Shown here: positions 16,767 through 25,627 of the stretch, piece after piece | How positions within the stretch are numbered: position 1 is the stretch's first letter | Layout of the letters: every line of letters starts with the position of its first letter | Origin: Collinsella sp. WCA1-178-WT-3 (M1) | GTDB taxonomy: Bacteria; Actinomycetota; Coriobacteriia; Coriobacteriales; Coriobacteriaceae | DNA length: 64,000 nt | Direction: 5' to 3' | Assembly: GCF_009696325.1 (NCBI RefSeq) | Contig: NZ_VUME01000008.1 | Location: 19,560 to 83,559 of the forward strand | Made by a program: the position numbers and the translations under genes | The notes under the pieces: generated by a model | The model's database searches: none | Seen by the model: only the letters and a program-made list of their open reading frames with translations | What the model was told of the DNA's origin: nothing

Positions 16767-18020
16767 ATGGACATTAAGCCTTTTGAGAACAAGGTCTGGC
16801 TTAGTTCGCCGACCATGCACGGCGATGAGCTCAAATACGTTACCGAGGCATATGAGACCAACTGGATGTCGACGGTAGGCGAGAATATTAATGAAGTCGA
16901 GCGACAAATGGCCGAAAAGATTGGTTGCGGCTATGCCGTTGCCCTTTCTTGCGGTACTTCTGCGCTGCATCTTGGCATGAAGCTCGCTGGTATTAAGCCG
17001 GGTGATGAGGTCCTTTGCAGTGATATGACGTTCGACGCTACGGTGAACCCAGTTGTTTATGAGGGTGGCGTCCCTGTATTTATCGATACTGAGCGCGATA
17101 CCTGGAACATGGATCCTGTCGCCCTGGAGAAGGCTTTTGAGCTGCATCCGACTGCCAAAGTTGTTGTGGCGGCGCATCTTTACGGCACTCCTGGCAAAGT
17201 TGAAGAACTTCGTTCAATTTGCGATGCGTACGGGGCTGTCCTTGTTGAGGATGCTGCTGAGTCACTTGGTGCCACGTATAAGGGTCGTCAGACTGGTACG
17301 TTTGGTGACATCAGCGCCATTAGCTTTAACGGCAATAAAATCATTACCGGATCCGCCGGCGGCATGCTTTTGACGGACAGCAAAGAGGCGGCTGATAAAA
17401 CGCGCAAATGGTCGACCCAGTCGCGCGAGGCCGCTCCCTGGTACCAGCATGAGGAGCTTGGTTATAACTATCGCATGAGCAACGTAATTGCCGGTGTCGT
17501 GCGTGGCCAGATTCCGTACCTGGAGGAGCATATTGCCCAAAAGAAGGCTATTTACATGCGTTACAAAGAGGGCTTCAAGGGTCTGCCAGTGAGCATGAAC
17601 CCCTACGACCCCAACGTTTGTGAGCCAAACTTTTGGCTTTCTTGCTTGCTGATTGATCCCGAAGCGATGTGCAAGCAGGTTCGTGGCGAGAGTGAGGCGC
17701 TTTACGTAAGCGAACCTGGAAAGAGCTGTCCCACCGAGCTTCTTGAGGCTATTGCCGCCATTAACGCCGAGGGTCGTCCCATCTGGAAGCCTATGCACAT
17801 GCAGCCTGTTTATCGCATGAATGCTTTCGTAACGCGCGAGGGCAATGGTCGAGCTAAGACCAACGCGTATATTTCCGGCGGCGCTACGGGTGCAGATGGC
17901 TTGCCTTTGGATGTAGGAGCCGACATCTTCCATCGTGGCCTCTGCCTGCCCTCCGACAACAAGATGACTCCCAAGCAGCAGGACGTAATCATCGAAGTGA
18001 TTAGGCGTTGTTTTGAGTAA
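16767..18020 (+). CDS. DegT/DnrJ/EryC1/StrS-family sugar aminotransferase (PglE-like)
   Basis: PLP-dependent transamination of a nucleotide 4-keto sugar. 417 residues. Motifs: GCGYAVALSCGTSALHLGMK (PLP phosphate cup), DMTFDATVNPVVYEGG, AAHLYGTPG, VEDAAESLGATYKGRQTGTFG and SFNGNKIITGSAGGM with the Schiff-base Lys. The likely substrate is the product of the preceding dehydratase, giving UDP-4-amino-4,6-dideoxy-GlcNAc. ATG at 16767 is preceded by GGATAAGGAG. It overlaps the following sugar-transferase gene by 8 bp. Confidence 0.92.
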   Translation: MDIKPFENKVWLSSPTMHGDELKYVTEAYETNWMSTVGENINEVERQMAEKIGCGYAVALSCGTSALHLGMKLAGIKPGDEVLCSDMTFDATVNPVVYEGGVPVFIDTERDTWNMDPVALEKAFELHPTAKVVVAAHLYGTPGKVEELRSICDAYGAVLVEDAAESLGATYKGRQTGTFGDISAISFNGNKIITGSAGGMLLTDSKEAADKTRKWSTQSREAAPWYQHEELGYNYRMSNVIAGVVRGQIPYLEEHIAQKKAIYMRYKEGFKGLPVSMNPYDPNVCEPNFWLSCLLIDPEAMCKQVRGESEALYVSEPGKSCPTELLEAIAAINAEGRPIWKPMHMQPVYRMNAFVTREGNGRAKTNAYISGGATGADGLPLDVGADIFHRGLCLPSDNKMTPKQQDVIIEVIRRCFE

Positions 18021-18792
18021 TCAAACGTTTAATAAGGTTAATGAGGGAGGGTCTTTGCAAAACTGGATTCAGCTAGAACAGACGTATGGCGTAAATAAAG
18101 GGATTTATGCTCGATATGTTAAGCGTCTATTAGATTTTGTTCTTACGTTAGGTGGCTTAATTCTTATCTCGCCGCTTCTCATTGTTCTCTGCCTTCTTGT
18201 TCGCATCAAACTCGGTAGCCCGATTTTCTTTAAGCAAAAGCGAACTGGTCTTAATGAGAAGACCTTTGAAATGATTAAGTTTAGGACAATGAGCGATGCT
18301 CGAGACGCTAATGGCGATTTGCTTCCCGATACCGAGCGCTTCACTTCTTTCGGCAATTTTTTAAGAAATACCAGCCTGGATGAATTGCCCGAACTTTTTA
18401 ATGTGCTTAAGGGGGATATGAGCCTCATCGGTCCAAGGCCTTTGTATCCTTTTTATCTCCCTTATTACACCGAAAAGGAAAGTCTCCGTCATTCCGTAAG
18501 GGGTGGAATCACCGGTTTAGCTCAAGTTAACGGCCGTGCTCTGCTTCACTGGAATGAGCGATTTGCAATGGACGTCGACTATGTCCAGAACATCACTTTT
18601 CTCGGTGACGTAAAAATTCTCTTTAATACTTTCTACAAGGTTTTTAAAAAGGACGATATTGGCGTCCCAAGTGTGACTGAAGAGGGCGGTCTACATATCG
18701 TTCGCGATGTTCAAAGGCCGGAATACCTAGTCGATTACGGAACAGACAAGAATATGCCTAAGTTTATCCAAGGGGTTGCAGGCAATGAATAA
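18013..18792 (+). CDS. initiating undecaprenyl-phosphate sugar-phosphate transferase (PglC/WcaJ family)
   Basis: Transfers a sugar-1-phosphate from a UDP-sugar to undecaprenyl phosphate and so starts the repeat unit. 259 residues with one N-terminal re-entrant membrane segment (LLDFVLTLGGLILISPLLIV). Hallmarks: GSPIFFKQKRTGLNEKTFEMIKFRTM, then LRNTSLDELPELFNVLKGDMSLIGPRPL, which includes the catalytic Asp-Glu pair, and RGGITGLAQVNGR. The start is a TTG at 18013 that overlaps the aminotransferase stop by 8 bp. Base composition becomes AT-rich from here on. The likely donor is the amino-sugar nucleotide made by the two upstream genes. Confidence 0.92.
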   Translation: MSNQTFNKVNEGGSLQNWIQLEQTYGVNKGIYARYVKRLLDFVLTLGGLILISPLLIVLCLLVRIKLGSPIFFKQKRTGLNEKTFEMIKFRTMSDARDANGDLLPDTERFTSFGNFLRNTSLDELPELFNVLKGDMSLIGPRPLYPFYLPYYTEKESLRHSVRGGITGLAQVNGRALLHWNERFAMDVDYVQNITFLGDVKILFNTFYKVFKKDDIGVPSVTEEGGLHIVRDVQRPEYLVDYGTDKNMPKFIQGVAGNE

Positions 18793-19900
18793 CAGACTTG
18801 TAATTCTGGGAACCAATGAGTACCAGAATCCTCTTATCGTACGTGCCAAGGAGCTAGGGTATGAGACCCATGTCTTTGGATGGAAAACCGGCGCCATCGG
18901 TGAACAAACTGCTGATGTATACCACGATGTCAATATTATGGACTACGATGCGCTCTGGAACGAGGTAAAGAAGGTGGATCCATGCGGAGTTGCATCCATT
19001 GCGTCAGAGCTTGCTATGCATCCTATGAACTATCTTTTAAGGAAACTTGGAATTCCGTGCAATTCTCCCAAAACAGAAGAGATTGCCACAAATAAGTATC
19101 TTATGAGATGTGCTATGCGCGATGCTGGCGTCGAAGGTCCTCAATTTGTATTGATCGAAGACTCTTTCACGCCCGGTATTGCAGATGGATTTAACTACCC
19201 GCTTATCGTTAAGCCGATTGATTTAAGTTCCAGTCGCGGCGTCATGAAAATCAATAACGCCGACGAGTTAGAGACCGGCGTTGAGTATGCTCTCAGCTGG
19301 TCGAAAGTTAAAAAAGTAATCCTTGAAGAGTTTGTTGAAGGACCTGAATACAGCGGCGAGAGCATTGCTTATGAAGGTAGGTATAAGCTGCTTGCAATTA
19401 CTGAAAAGCACACCACCGGCGCCCCCCATTTCGTCGAGCGTGGTCACGTACAGCCTGCAAATATTGCTCCCGCAATGTATGAAAAGGTAGAGCAGACACT
19501 CTACAAAGCTTTTGCTTCAATGGGGATTGAATACGGAGCAGTCCATCCCGAGTTCCGCATCACCAAAGATGGCGACATTCGTTTTATGGAAATCGGCGCC
19601 CGAATGGGTGGCGACACTATCGGCTCCGATCTCGTGCCACTTTCCTCGGGTTATGACTACATGGGAATGGTGATTTCCATTGGCTGCGGTAAAGCCCCCA
19701 GCTTTACAAAAATCAATGAGCCTAGAAGAGCTGAGATTCGTTACATCGTTGATGAAAACGACTACAAGGAATACCTACGAATTCAGCAAGAAGAACCTGA
19801 CGTACTGATTCGGCATAGTGACATAAAGCCTGTATATGGCAATGAAATACTCAAGAGCGCCGATCGCTCGGGTTATTTCATCACTGCTCGCCCAATGTAA
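18785..19900 (+). CDS. ATP-grasp enzyme, carbamoyl-phosphate-synthase/PurK-like, in polysaccharide operon
   Basis: 371 residues. A PreATP-grasp Rossmann start (NRLVILGTNEYQNPLIVRAK), then the ATP-grasp fold: YPLIVKPIDLSSSRGVMKI (ATP-binding Lys), ILEEFVEGPEYSGESI and HPEFRITKDGDIRFMEIGARMGGD with the Mg-binding Glu/Asn-type site. Such enzymes join a carboxylate to an amine or thiol through an acyl-phosphate. The substrate is unknown; here it might attach an amino acid to a sugar or prepare a building block. The ATG at 18785 has AAGGGG upstream and overlaps the transferase gene by 8 bp; a TTG at 18776 is less likely. It is followed by an adenylate-forming ligase and a CapA-like protein. Confidence 0.8.
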   Translation: MNNRLVILGTNEYQNPLIVRAKELGYETHVFGWKTGAIGEQTADVYHDVNIMDYDALWNEVKKVDPCGVASIASELAMHPMNYLLRKLGIPCNSPKTEEIATNKYLMRCAMRDAGVEGPQFVLIEDSFTPGIADGFNYPLIVKPIDLSSSRGVMKINNADELETGVEYALSWSKVKKVILEEFVEGPEYSGESIAYEGRYKLLAITEKHTTGAPHFVERGHVQPANIAPAMYEKVEQTLYKAFASMGIEYGAVHPEFRITKDGDIRFMEIGARMGGDTIGSDLVPLSSGYDYMGMVISIGCGKAPSFTKINEPRRAEIRYIVDENDYKEYLRIQQEEPDVLIRHSDIKPVYGNEILKSADRSGYFITARPM

Positions 19901-19921
19901 TGATTTTTGACGGGATATTCT

Positions 19922-21229
19922 ATGAGTTTCTTAGAAATGGGAAGAAGAGCCTGCTTTTGGGCAATGGACGCTGTAAAAGGTTCGCCCGTAAAGAAAGAAC
20001 TCGAAATCTTAGAGAACTTAAACTCTCAAGTTCAGGATGATGATTTCGAGAATAGAACGGATGTCAAAAAGCTTCTGGAGCATGCCGTCAGCACTACGGA
20101 TTTTTATTCGCATTTCGATGCTACTGATTTATCCAGTTTTCCTTTAATTACAAAAGCAACGCTCAAGGAAAACTACGAGCAGTTCCTATCTAGCTCGTTT
20201 GATAAAGACTCGTTATTTCGTATGACCACAAGCGGCTCTACGGGTACACCGTTTACCTGTCTTCAGGACTATAGGAAGAAAAAGGCAACTTACGCCGAAG
20301 TGCTTTATTACAACGGAATGATTGGGTATTCGATAGGAAAAAAAATAATTTACCTACGTTCTGTTGTTGAGGAGTGTTCGAAAACTCCTATTCAACAGTT
20401 TATGCAGAACATTTATCTGGTTGATTGTAATGATTTAAGTGACGAGGGCATCGAACGAATGCTTACCAGAATTGCCTCGTTAACCAAGCGAGAGCCCGCC
20501 ATGATGATGGGTTATGCCTCGACTTTGGATGCATTCAGAGATTACTTCACTCGTAACGACAACCGCCTTGCTAAGCAGGCACATATCTACGGAGTCATTA
20601 GTGGCAGTGAGATGCTCTTTGATGACACAAGAAAGGCAATCGAGCAAGCTTTTTCTTGCACATGTCTGAGCAGGTATGCCAATGAAGAAAATGGATTCCT
20701 TGGACAAGATCTCTATCGTCCTAATGAATTTGTAATCGACAACGCTCACTACGTTTATGAGATCGTCGATTTTGATTCGGATAAACCTTCGCCAAAAGGT
20801 CAGGTAGGAAGAATCGTAGTAACCGACCTGAGGAACTACGCTATGCCAATGATCAGGTACGACACTGGGGATGTTGGCCGACTTGAAAATCGAACATTCA
20901 GAGACAAGCACTACACTGCACTGGTTGATTTTGGCGGACGAAAAGTCGATGTCATTTATGACTGCAATGGGCAAAAGATTTCTCCCCACGCGATTACCAA
21001 TCTAATGTGGAAGTTCACGGGTATCAACCAATATCAACTAATTCAAAAGGACAAAGGTTCTTATTTGCTTAAGATTAACGTTCCGGACTCCTTTTCCTTC
21101 AATGAGGAACTTGAACATGATCTCATGCATGTTCTTGGTATTGGTGCAAACCTGCAGGTTGAACGAGTTGATGAAATTCCCGTTCTATCTTCAAGGAAAA
21201 GGAAATATATCGTCAATGAATGCAACTAG
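19922..21229 (+). CDS. adenylate-forming ligase of the CapK/phenylacetate-CoA ligase family
   Basis: 435 residues. The P-loop-like AMP-binding motif MTTSGSTGTPF is clear, followed by a MMMGYASTLDAF segment, SRYANEENGFLG, MIRYDTGDVGRLE (the conserved RxDTGD motif) and VDFGGRKVDVIYDCNGQKISP. CapK-like proteins sit in many capsule loci and are thought to activate a carboxylic acid, but the acid here is unknown. The ATG at 19922 has GACGGGA upstream; a TTG at 19907 is a weaker option. It lies between an ATP-grasp enzyme and a CapA-like protein, which together suggest a non-sugar modification of the polymer. Confidence 0.82.
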   Translation: MSFLEMGRRACFWAMDAVKGSPVKKELEILENLNSQVQDDDFENRTDVKKLLEHAVSTTDFYSHFDATDLSSFPLITKATLKENYEQFLSSSFDKDSLFRMTTSGSTGTPFTCLQDYRKKKATYAEVLYYNGMIGYSIGKKIIYLRSVVEECSKTPIQQFMQNIYLVDCNDLSDEGIERMLTRIASLTKREPAMMMGYASTLDAFRDYFTRNDNRLAKQAHIYGVISGSEMLFDDTRKAIEQAFSCTCLSRYANEENGFLGQDLYRPNEFVIDNAHYVYEIVDFDSDKPSPKGQVGRIVVTDLRNYAMPMIRYDTGDVGRLENRTFRDKHYTALVDFGGRKVDVIYDCNGQKISPHAITNLMWKFTGINQYQLIQKDKGSYLLKINVPDSFSFNEELEHDLMHVLGIGANLQVERVDEIPVLSSRKRKYIVNECN

Positions 21230-21259
21230 GCAGATTGCTGTTGGGTTAGGTTGGGTTTT

Positions 21260-22288
21260 ATGCTAATTCTTGGCGATCTAGCATGTCCGTCGAAGGCTAT
21301 TTCAACCCGCTTGATTGAAGACATGAGAGCGATGGGGATCTTCGATAACGAACTTATCCTCTGCAACTTCGAAGGGCTTTTGGCTGAAAATGCGAGCCTG
21401 GAAGATGAGAAGTTATTCAACGTTGAAGATGTCCTTCGAGCGTTCACGCCTGAACAGACCGTATTCTCTTTGGCTAACAATCATATCTACGACTATCCAG
21501 AATATATTGAGAAAACTGAGCGAACGCTTAACAACTGGGGCTTTTACACTGTCGGTGTAAAACACGGGGAATCGTTGACCCCTACTGTTTTAACTTGGCG
21601 GGGAACCAAATATGCATTCTTCGCTCATTGTTGGAATGTTTACACACGAACGAACTCAAACAATATTAACGATATTTCCATTGTAGATGACGACTACCCG
21701 ATTTTTGTAAATGCAGTTTCCGAATACGCTCGATCTCATGCAGAGCAGCGCGTCATTTGTTACTTTCACTGGAATTATGATTTCGAAGAAATTCCATTTC
21801 CAATGCATAGGGAAATTGCACGCTCCCTTGCTGAGGCTGGCGTTTATTCAGTTGTCGGCGGCCACTCCCATGTTCCACAGGGCGGCGAGATGATTAATGG
21901 CTGCCCCGTTCTATATGGGTTGGGCAACTTCTTCATTCCTTCTGGTGTATATTTTGGCGGTGCTTTGAAATACCCGAAGGAATCTCTTATTACAACCGTT
22001 CTCGACATTGATGATGAGACCGATGATGTGAATTGCTATTGGCTAGAAACTGATGGTGAGCATGCGATTTCACTCATTAAGGCTGAACGATTTGACGATG
22101 GCAATTTGATTAAAAGGTTTTCGCCGTATCGAGGAATGGGAAACGACGAGTACGTGTCCTATTTCAAGAAAAACCGTACGAAGAATTCACTTGTTCCGGT
22201 ATTTGACAGATATGAAGGCGCAACAGCCAAGCTTAAGCAGTTATTTGCCGTTATTCGAATTAAGCTAATAAAAGCCATTAAAGGGTAA
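21260..22288 (+). CDS. CapA-like metallophosphoesterase-fold protein
   Basis: 342 residues with the poly-gamma-glutamate synthesis CapA pattern: LILGDLACPS at the N-terminus, CNFEGLLAEN, FSLANNHIYDY, CYFHWNYDFEEIPFP and YSVVGGHSHVPQGGEMI with GLGNFF. These His/Asn/Asp positions are those that bind metals in the calcineurin-like fold. CapA proteins are needed for polyglutamate capsule export or anchoring, but no CapB/CapC is present here, so a role on an amino-acid-decorated polysaccharide is only a guess. No signal peptide is visible. ATG at 21260; AGG lies upstream. Confidence 0.78.
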   Translation: MLILGDLACPSKAISTRLIEDMRAMGIFDNELILCNFEGLLAENASLEDEKLFNVEDVLRAFTPEQTVFSLANNHIYDYPEYIEKTERTLNNWGFYTVGVKHGESLTPTVLTWRGTKYAFFAHCWNVYTRTNSNNINDISIVDDDYPIFVNAVSEYARSHAEQRVICYFHWNYDFEEIPFPMHREIARSLAEAGVYSVVGGHSHVPQGGEMINGCPVLYGLGNFFIPSGVYFGGALKYPKESLITTVLDIDDETDDVNCYWLETDGEHAISLIKAERFDDGNLIKRFSPYRGMGNDEYVSYFKKNRTKNSLVPVFDRYEGATAKLKQLFAVIRIKLIKAIKG

Positions 22289-22291
22289 ACG

Positions 22292-23512
22292 ATGCGTATT
22301 CTATTTCTGACAATTAGTTATTCCGACGAGCAGCGTGTCAGCTTCTACGAGGATTTACTGCAGGAGTTCGTATCAAACGGGCACAATGTATCCGTTGCCT
22401 GTGCGGTCGAGAGGCGTACGGGCAAAGAGACGACCCTGAAGAAGATTAGAGGGATCGATGTTCTCCAAATTCGTACGGGGAATCTAACTGGGAATGTTGG
22501 TTTAGTTGAAAAAGGGCTGTCAACTATTTCCATCGATAACTGTTTTAAAAAATCAATTAGTCGATACTTTCAGAATATCGACTTTGATTTAATCATATAC
22601 CCTACACCGCCCATCACGCTTGCAGGGACCGTTAAGTATCTCAAGAATAAAACCGGGGCCTCGACGTATCTGCTTCTGAAGGATATATTTCCTCAAAATG
22701 CCGTTGATTTGGGCATGATGTCAAAGAAAGGCGTCAAAGGTTTAATTTACAGTTATTTCCGGGCGAAAGAGAAACAACTTTACCAGGTTTCGGACTATAT
22801 CGGATGCATGAGTCCTGCCAATGTCAACTATCTTCTGGATCACAACTCTGATATTGACTCCGCTCATGTTGAAGTCTGTCCAAATTGTGTTAAGCCGATC
22901 CCTTTGAATTTCTCTGAGTTCACTAAAGATGAGGTCAGGAATAAATATCGCATCCCACTTGATAAAACTGTCTATCTGTATGGCGGGAATCTTGGTAAGC
23001 CCCAAGGTATCGATTTTGTTCTTGATTGTCTTGAAGCTTGCTCCCAATTAAAAGACGCATTCTTCCTTATTATCGGAGGAGGAACCGAAGCAGAAAAAAT
23101 CAAAACCTTCATCAATGATCATAAGGTTCCTAATGCAATGATTTTGGGAGCATTGCCAAAAGATGAGTACGAAGGCATGGTTCGCGCGTGCGATGTCGGT
23201 TTAATCTTCCTCGATAATCGTTTTACAATCCCAAATTTTCCGTCAAGGATTCTTTCTTACCTTCAGTCGTCACTGGCTGTTTTAGTTGCTGCTGATCACG
23301 CAACTGACATGGGCGATATTGCCGTGAGTAACGGGTTTGGTTGGAAGTGCTACAGCGATGACATTCAATCGTTCGTTGAAGCTGTGAGGGAGTCTTCGAA
23401 TTGTGATTTGCGAGCAATGGGAGAGGCTGGTCATCAGTACTTACTTGAAAACTACAACGTAAATAACGGCTACAAAATCATTGCAAAGCACTTTGAAAAT
23501 GCAATTTTATAG
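22292..23512 (+). CDS. GT4 glycosyltransferase, WbuB-like (possible L-FucNAc transferase)
   Basis: 406 residues, GT-B fold. N-terminal MRILFLTISYSDEQRVSFYEDLL, a middle IIYPTPPITLAGTVKYLK and LLLKDIFPQNAVDLGMM stretch that is characteristic of WbuB-type proteins, and the C-terminal domain with YGGNLGKPQGIDFVL, the donor-site region GALPKDEYEGMVRACDVGL and FPSRILSYL. WbuB-type enzymes add L-FucNAc, and the gene directly precedes capE, the first gene of L-FucNAc synthesis, which supports that role. It begins 4 bp after the CapA-like gene. Confidence 0.85.
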   Translation: MRILFLTISYSDEQRVSFYEDLLQEFVSNGHNVSVACAVERRTGKETTLKKIRGIDVLQIRTGNLTGNVGLVEKGLSTISIDNCFKKSISRYFQNIDFDLIIYPTPPITLAGTVKYLKNKTGASTYLLLKDIFPQNAVDLGMMSKKGVKGLIYSYFRAKEKQLYQVSDYIGCMSPANVNYLLDHNSDIDSAHVEVCPNCVKPIPLNFSEFTKDEVRNKYRIPLDKTVYLYGGNLGKPQGIDFVLDCLEACSQLKDAFFLIIGGGTEAEKIKTFINDHKVPNAMILGALPKDEYEGMVRACDVGLIFLDNRFTIPNFPSRILSYLQSSLAVLVAADHATDMGDIAVSNGFGWKCYSDDIQSFVEAVRESSNCDLRAMGEAGHQYLLENYNVNNGYKIIAKHFENAIL

Positions 23513-23525
23513 GGGGACGAACAAC

Positions 23526-24563
23526 TTGAATACTTCATTTAACGGCAAAACATTAATGATTACAGGCGGCACGGGTTCCTTTGGATCCACCGTCCTCAAA
23601 CATTTTCTCCACTCTGACATTGGGGAGATCCGCATCTTTTCCCGCGACGAGAAGAAGCAAGATGATATGCGCCACGAGCTCCAGGCACAGGCTCCGGAGC
23701 TTGCTAAGCGCGTAAGGTTTTATATCGGAGATGTCCGTAATCCGCAGAGCGTTCAAGATGCAATGCATGGAGTCGACTACATCTTTCATGCAGCAGCTCT
23801 AAAACAAGTCCCTTCCTGCGAGTTCTTCCCTATGGAGGCCGTTCGTACCAACGTTATTGGAACTGATAACGTTCTGCATGCAGCTATTGCCGAGGGCGTT
23901 GAAAAGGTTGTTTGTCTTTCTACGGATAAAGCTGCATACCCCATTAACGCCATGGGCAAATCTAAGGCTATGATGGAGAGCATTATTTACGCAAATGCGC
24001 GTAATGGCGCAGGTCGAACGACCATCTGTTGCACTCGATATGGCAATGTCATGTGTTCGCGTGGGTCGGTAATCCCCCTGTTCATTGACCAGATTCGCGC
24101 TGGCAACCCCGTAACGGTCACCGATCCCAATATGACGCGATTCCTTATGAATCTGGATGAGGCCGTCGACCTTGTTTGTTTTGCGTTTGAACACGCAAAC
24201 CCGGGAGACCTTTTTATTCAAAAGGCTGACGCTTCAACAATTGGCGATTTGGCCGAAGCGGTTCAGGAGCTGTTCGGTAAAACCGGAACGAAAATTATCG
24301 GCACGCGTCATGGAGAGAAGCTCTACGAGACGTTAATGACGCGCGAAGAGCGTCTACGTGCCGAGGATATGGGTGACTATTACCGCGTCCATGCAGACAC
24401 CCGCGATCTTAATTACGACAAGTTCTTTGTCGAGGGCAATGTTCGCACGGAGGCAGATGAAAGCTATACGAGCCACAATACCCAAAGGCTCGATATTGCC
24501 GGAACTATCGAAAAGATTAAAACGGCTGAATACGTCCAGAAATGTTTGGCAGGTGAGCTGTAA
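23526..24563 (+). CDS. capE: UDP-GlcNAc 4,6-dehydratase/5-epimerase of UDP-L-FucNAc synthesis
   Basis: First step of the CapE-CapF-CapG (FnlABC) route. 345 residues, soluble SDR: MITGGTGSFGSTVLKHFL, FHAAALKQVPSCEFFPMEAV, STDKAAYPINAMGKSKAMME (Met replacing the usual SDR Tyr, as in CapE), CTRYGNVMCSRGSVIPLF and GEKLYETLMTREE. The start is a TTG at 23526 with AGGGGGACG upstream; the open frame extends to a TTG at 23481, inside the previous gene, but has no ribosome site there. The partner genes capF and capG lie 1.1 and 6.8 kb downstream, separated by other genes. The stop TAA overlaps the next ATG by one base. Confidence 0.9.
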   Translation: MNTSFNGKTLMITGGTGSFGSTVLKHFLHSDIGEIRIFSRDEKKQDDMRHELQAQAPELAKRVRFYIGDVRNPQSVQDAMHGVDYIFHAAALKQVPSCEFFPMEAVRTNVIGTDNVLHAAIAEGVEKVVCLSTDKAAYPINAMGKSKAMMESIIYANARNGAGRTTICCTRYGNVMCSRGSVIPLFIDQIRAGNPVTVTDPNMTRFLMNLDEAVDLVCFAFEHANPGDLFIQKADASTIGDLAEAVQELFGKTGTKIIGTRHGEKLYETLMTREERLRAEDMGDYYRVHADTRDLNYDKFFVEGNVRTEADESYTSHNTQRLDIAGTIEKIKTAEYVQKCLAGEL

Positions 24564-25627
24564 TGAAAACAGTTCTGATTACGGGAATCGGCGGCCTAAC
24601 GCCCCGTTCAATCGCCACGATTCTTAGGGAAAATCATCATGATTATCGAATCATCGGCTGCGATATTGATAAAAAGGCCGTAGGCTTCTTTATGAGCGGC
24701 TTGCTTGACGAGCATTATGTTTGTCCGCGTTGCGATTCCGAGGAGTATTTCCCTTGGATTGAAAAGCTTGTTGCTGAAAAAGGAATTGATTACGCCTTTG
24801 TTCAGCCTGAAGCTGAGATTGTTGCATGGGGCGCATACTTCGAGCAGACCGGTAAATATCCATGTCCGGTTTTTATGGGATGTAAAAAACTGTCCGAGAG
24901 CCTTCGTGATAAGTCAATTATGGCCGACTTGCTCGAAGGTACCGATTTCATCCCAAAGACAATTAAGGTAACTCAAGAAGACCCTCGCTTTGATCAGGTC
25001 TCCAACGAGATCGGGTTTCCCTGCTGGATTAGAGCAACTGAAGGTACTGGCGGGCTTGGTTCGCTGCGTCTTGATGATTTAAGTAGCTTTAAAAGTTGGC
25101 TTTTTATCAACGCCGCGATTCCTGAATTTACGGTTAGCGAATTCTTAACTGGAAGGCATCTAGCGAACGAGATGCTGTATTACGAAGGCGAGTATGTAAA
25201 AGGTGCGGCCCTTGAGTGCGCTGAATATGTTATGGCGAACACCGCTCCGTCGCATGTTACCGGAAACACCCATTTCGGTCGCTTCTTGGACGATGACCGC
25301 ATTAATGGATTTTGCGACTCGTGCGTCAAGTACCTTGAGAATAAACTTGGTGTCCCTGCACACGGCATCCTGTCGTTCGATCTTAAGGAGAATGCCCGCG
25401 GTGAGCTCAAGGTAACTGAAGTAAATATTAGACATATGGCCTATGCCGGCGTAATGGCTCACGCAGGTTTTGATTTAATTGAGGACACGGTAACGATTAT
25501 GGAGGACGGCAACTGCGATCGTGTCGTCCGCGATCAGTTCCATCATTACGATAAGCCATATGTCTTCCTTCGCGACGTCGATGTCGAGCCAATTCTTCTT
25601 GAAAGCGAAGAGGTTTTCGATGCATAG
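24563..25627 (+). CDS. second ATP-grasp protein of the polysaccharide operon
   Basis: 354 residues. N-terminal Rossmann part KTVLITGIGGLTPRSIATIL, then FVQPEAEIVAWGAYFEQTG. The ATP-grasp core has GFPCWIRATEGTGGLGSLRL and an EFLTGRHLANEMLYY segment, with a metal-site region HGILSFDLKENARGELKVTEVN. Such carbamoyl-phosphate-synthase-like ATP-grasp proteins occur in surface polysaccharide loci without a defined substrate. The ATG overlaps the capE stop by one base and the gene overlaps capF by 8 bp, so it is translationally wedged between two enzymes of the FucNAc pathway. Confidence 0.78.
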   Translation: MKTVLITGIGGLTPRSIATILRENHHDYRIIGCDIDKKAVGFFMSGLLDEHYVCPRCDSEEYFPWIEKLVAEKGIDYAFVQPEAEIVAWGAYFEQTGKYPCPVFMGCKKLSESLRDKSIMADLLEGTDFIPKTIKVTQEDPRFDQVSNEIGFPCWIRATEGTGGLGSLRLDDLSSFKSWLFINAAIPEFTVSEFLTGRHLANEMLYYEGEYVKGAALECAEYVMANTAPSHVTGNTHFGRFLDDDRINGFCDSCVKYLENKLGVPAHGILSFDLKENARGELKVTEVNIRHMAYAGVMAHAGFDLIEDTVTIMEDGNCDRVVRDQFHHYDKPYVFLRDVDVEPILLESEEVFDA

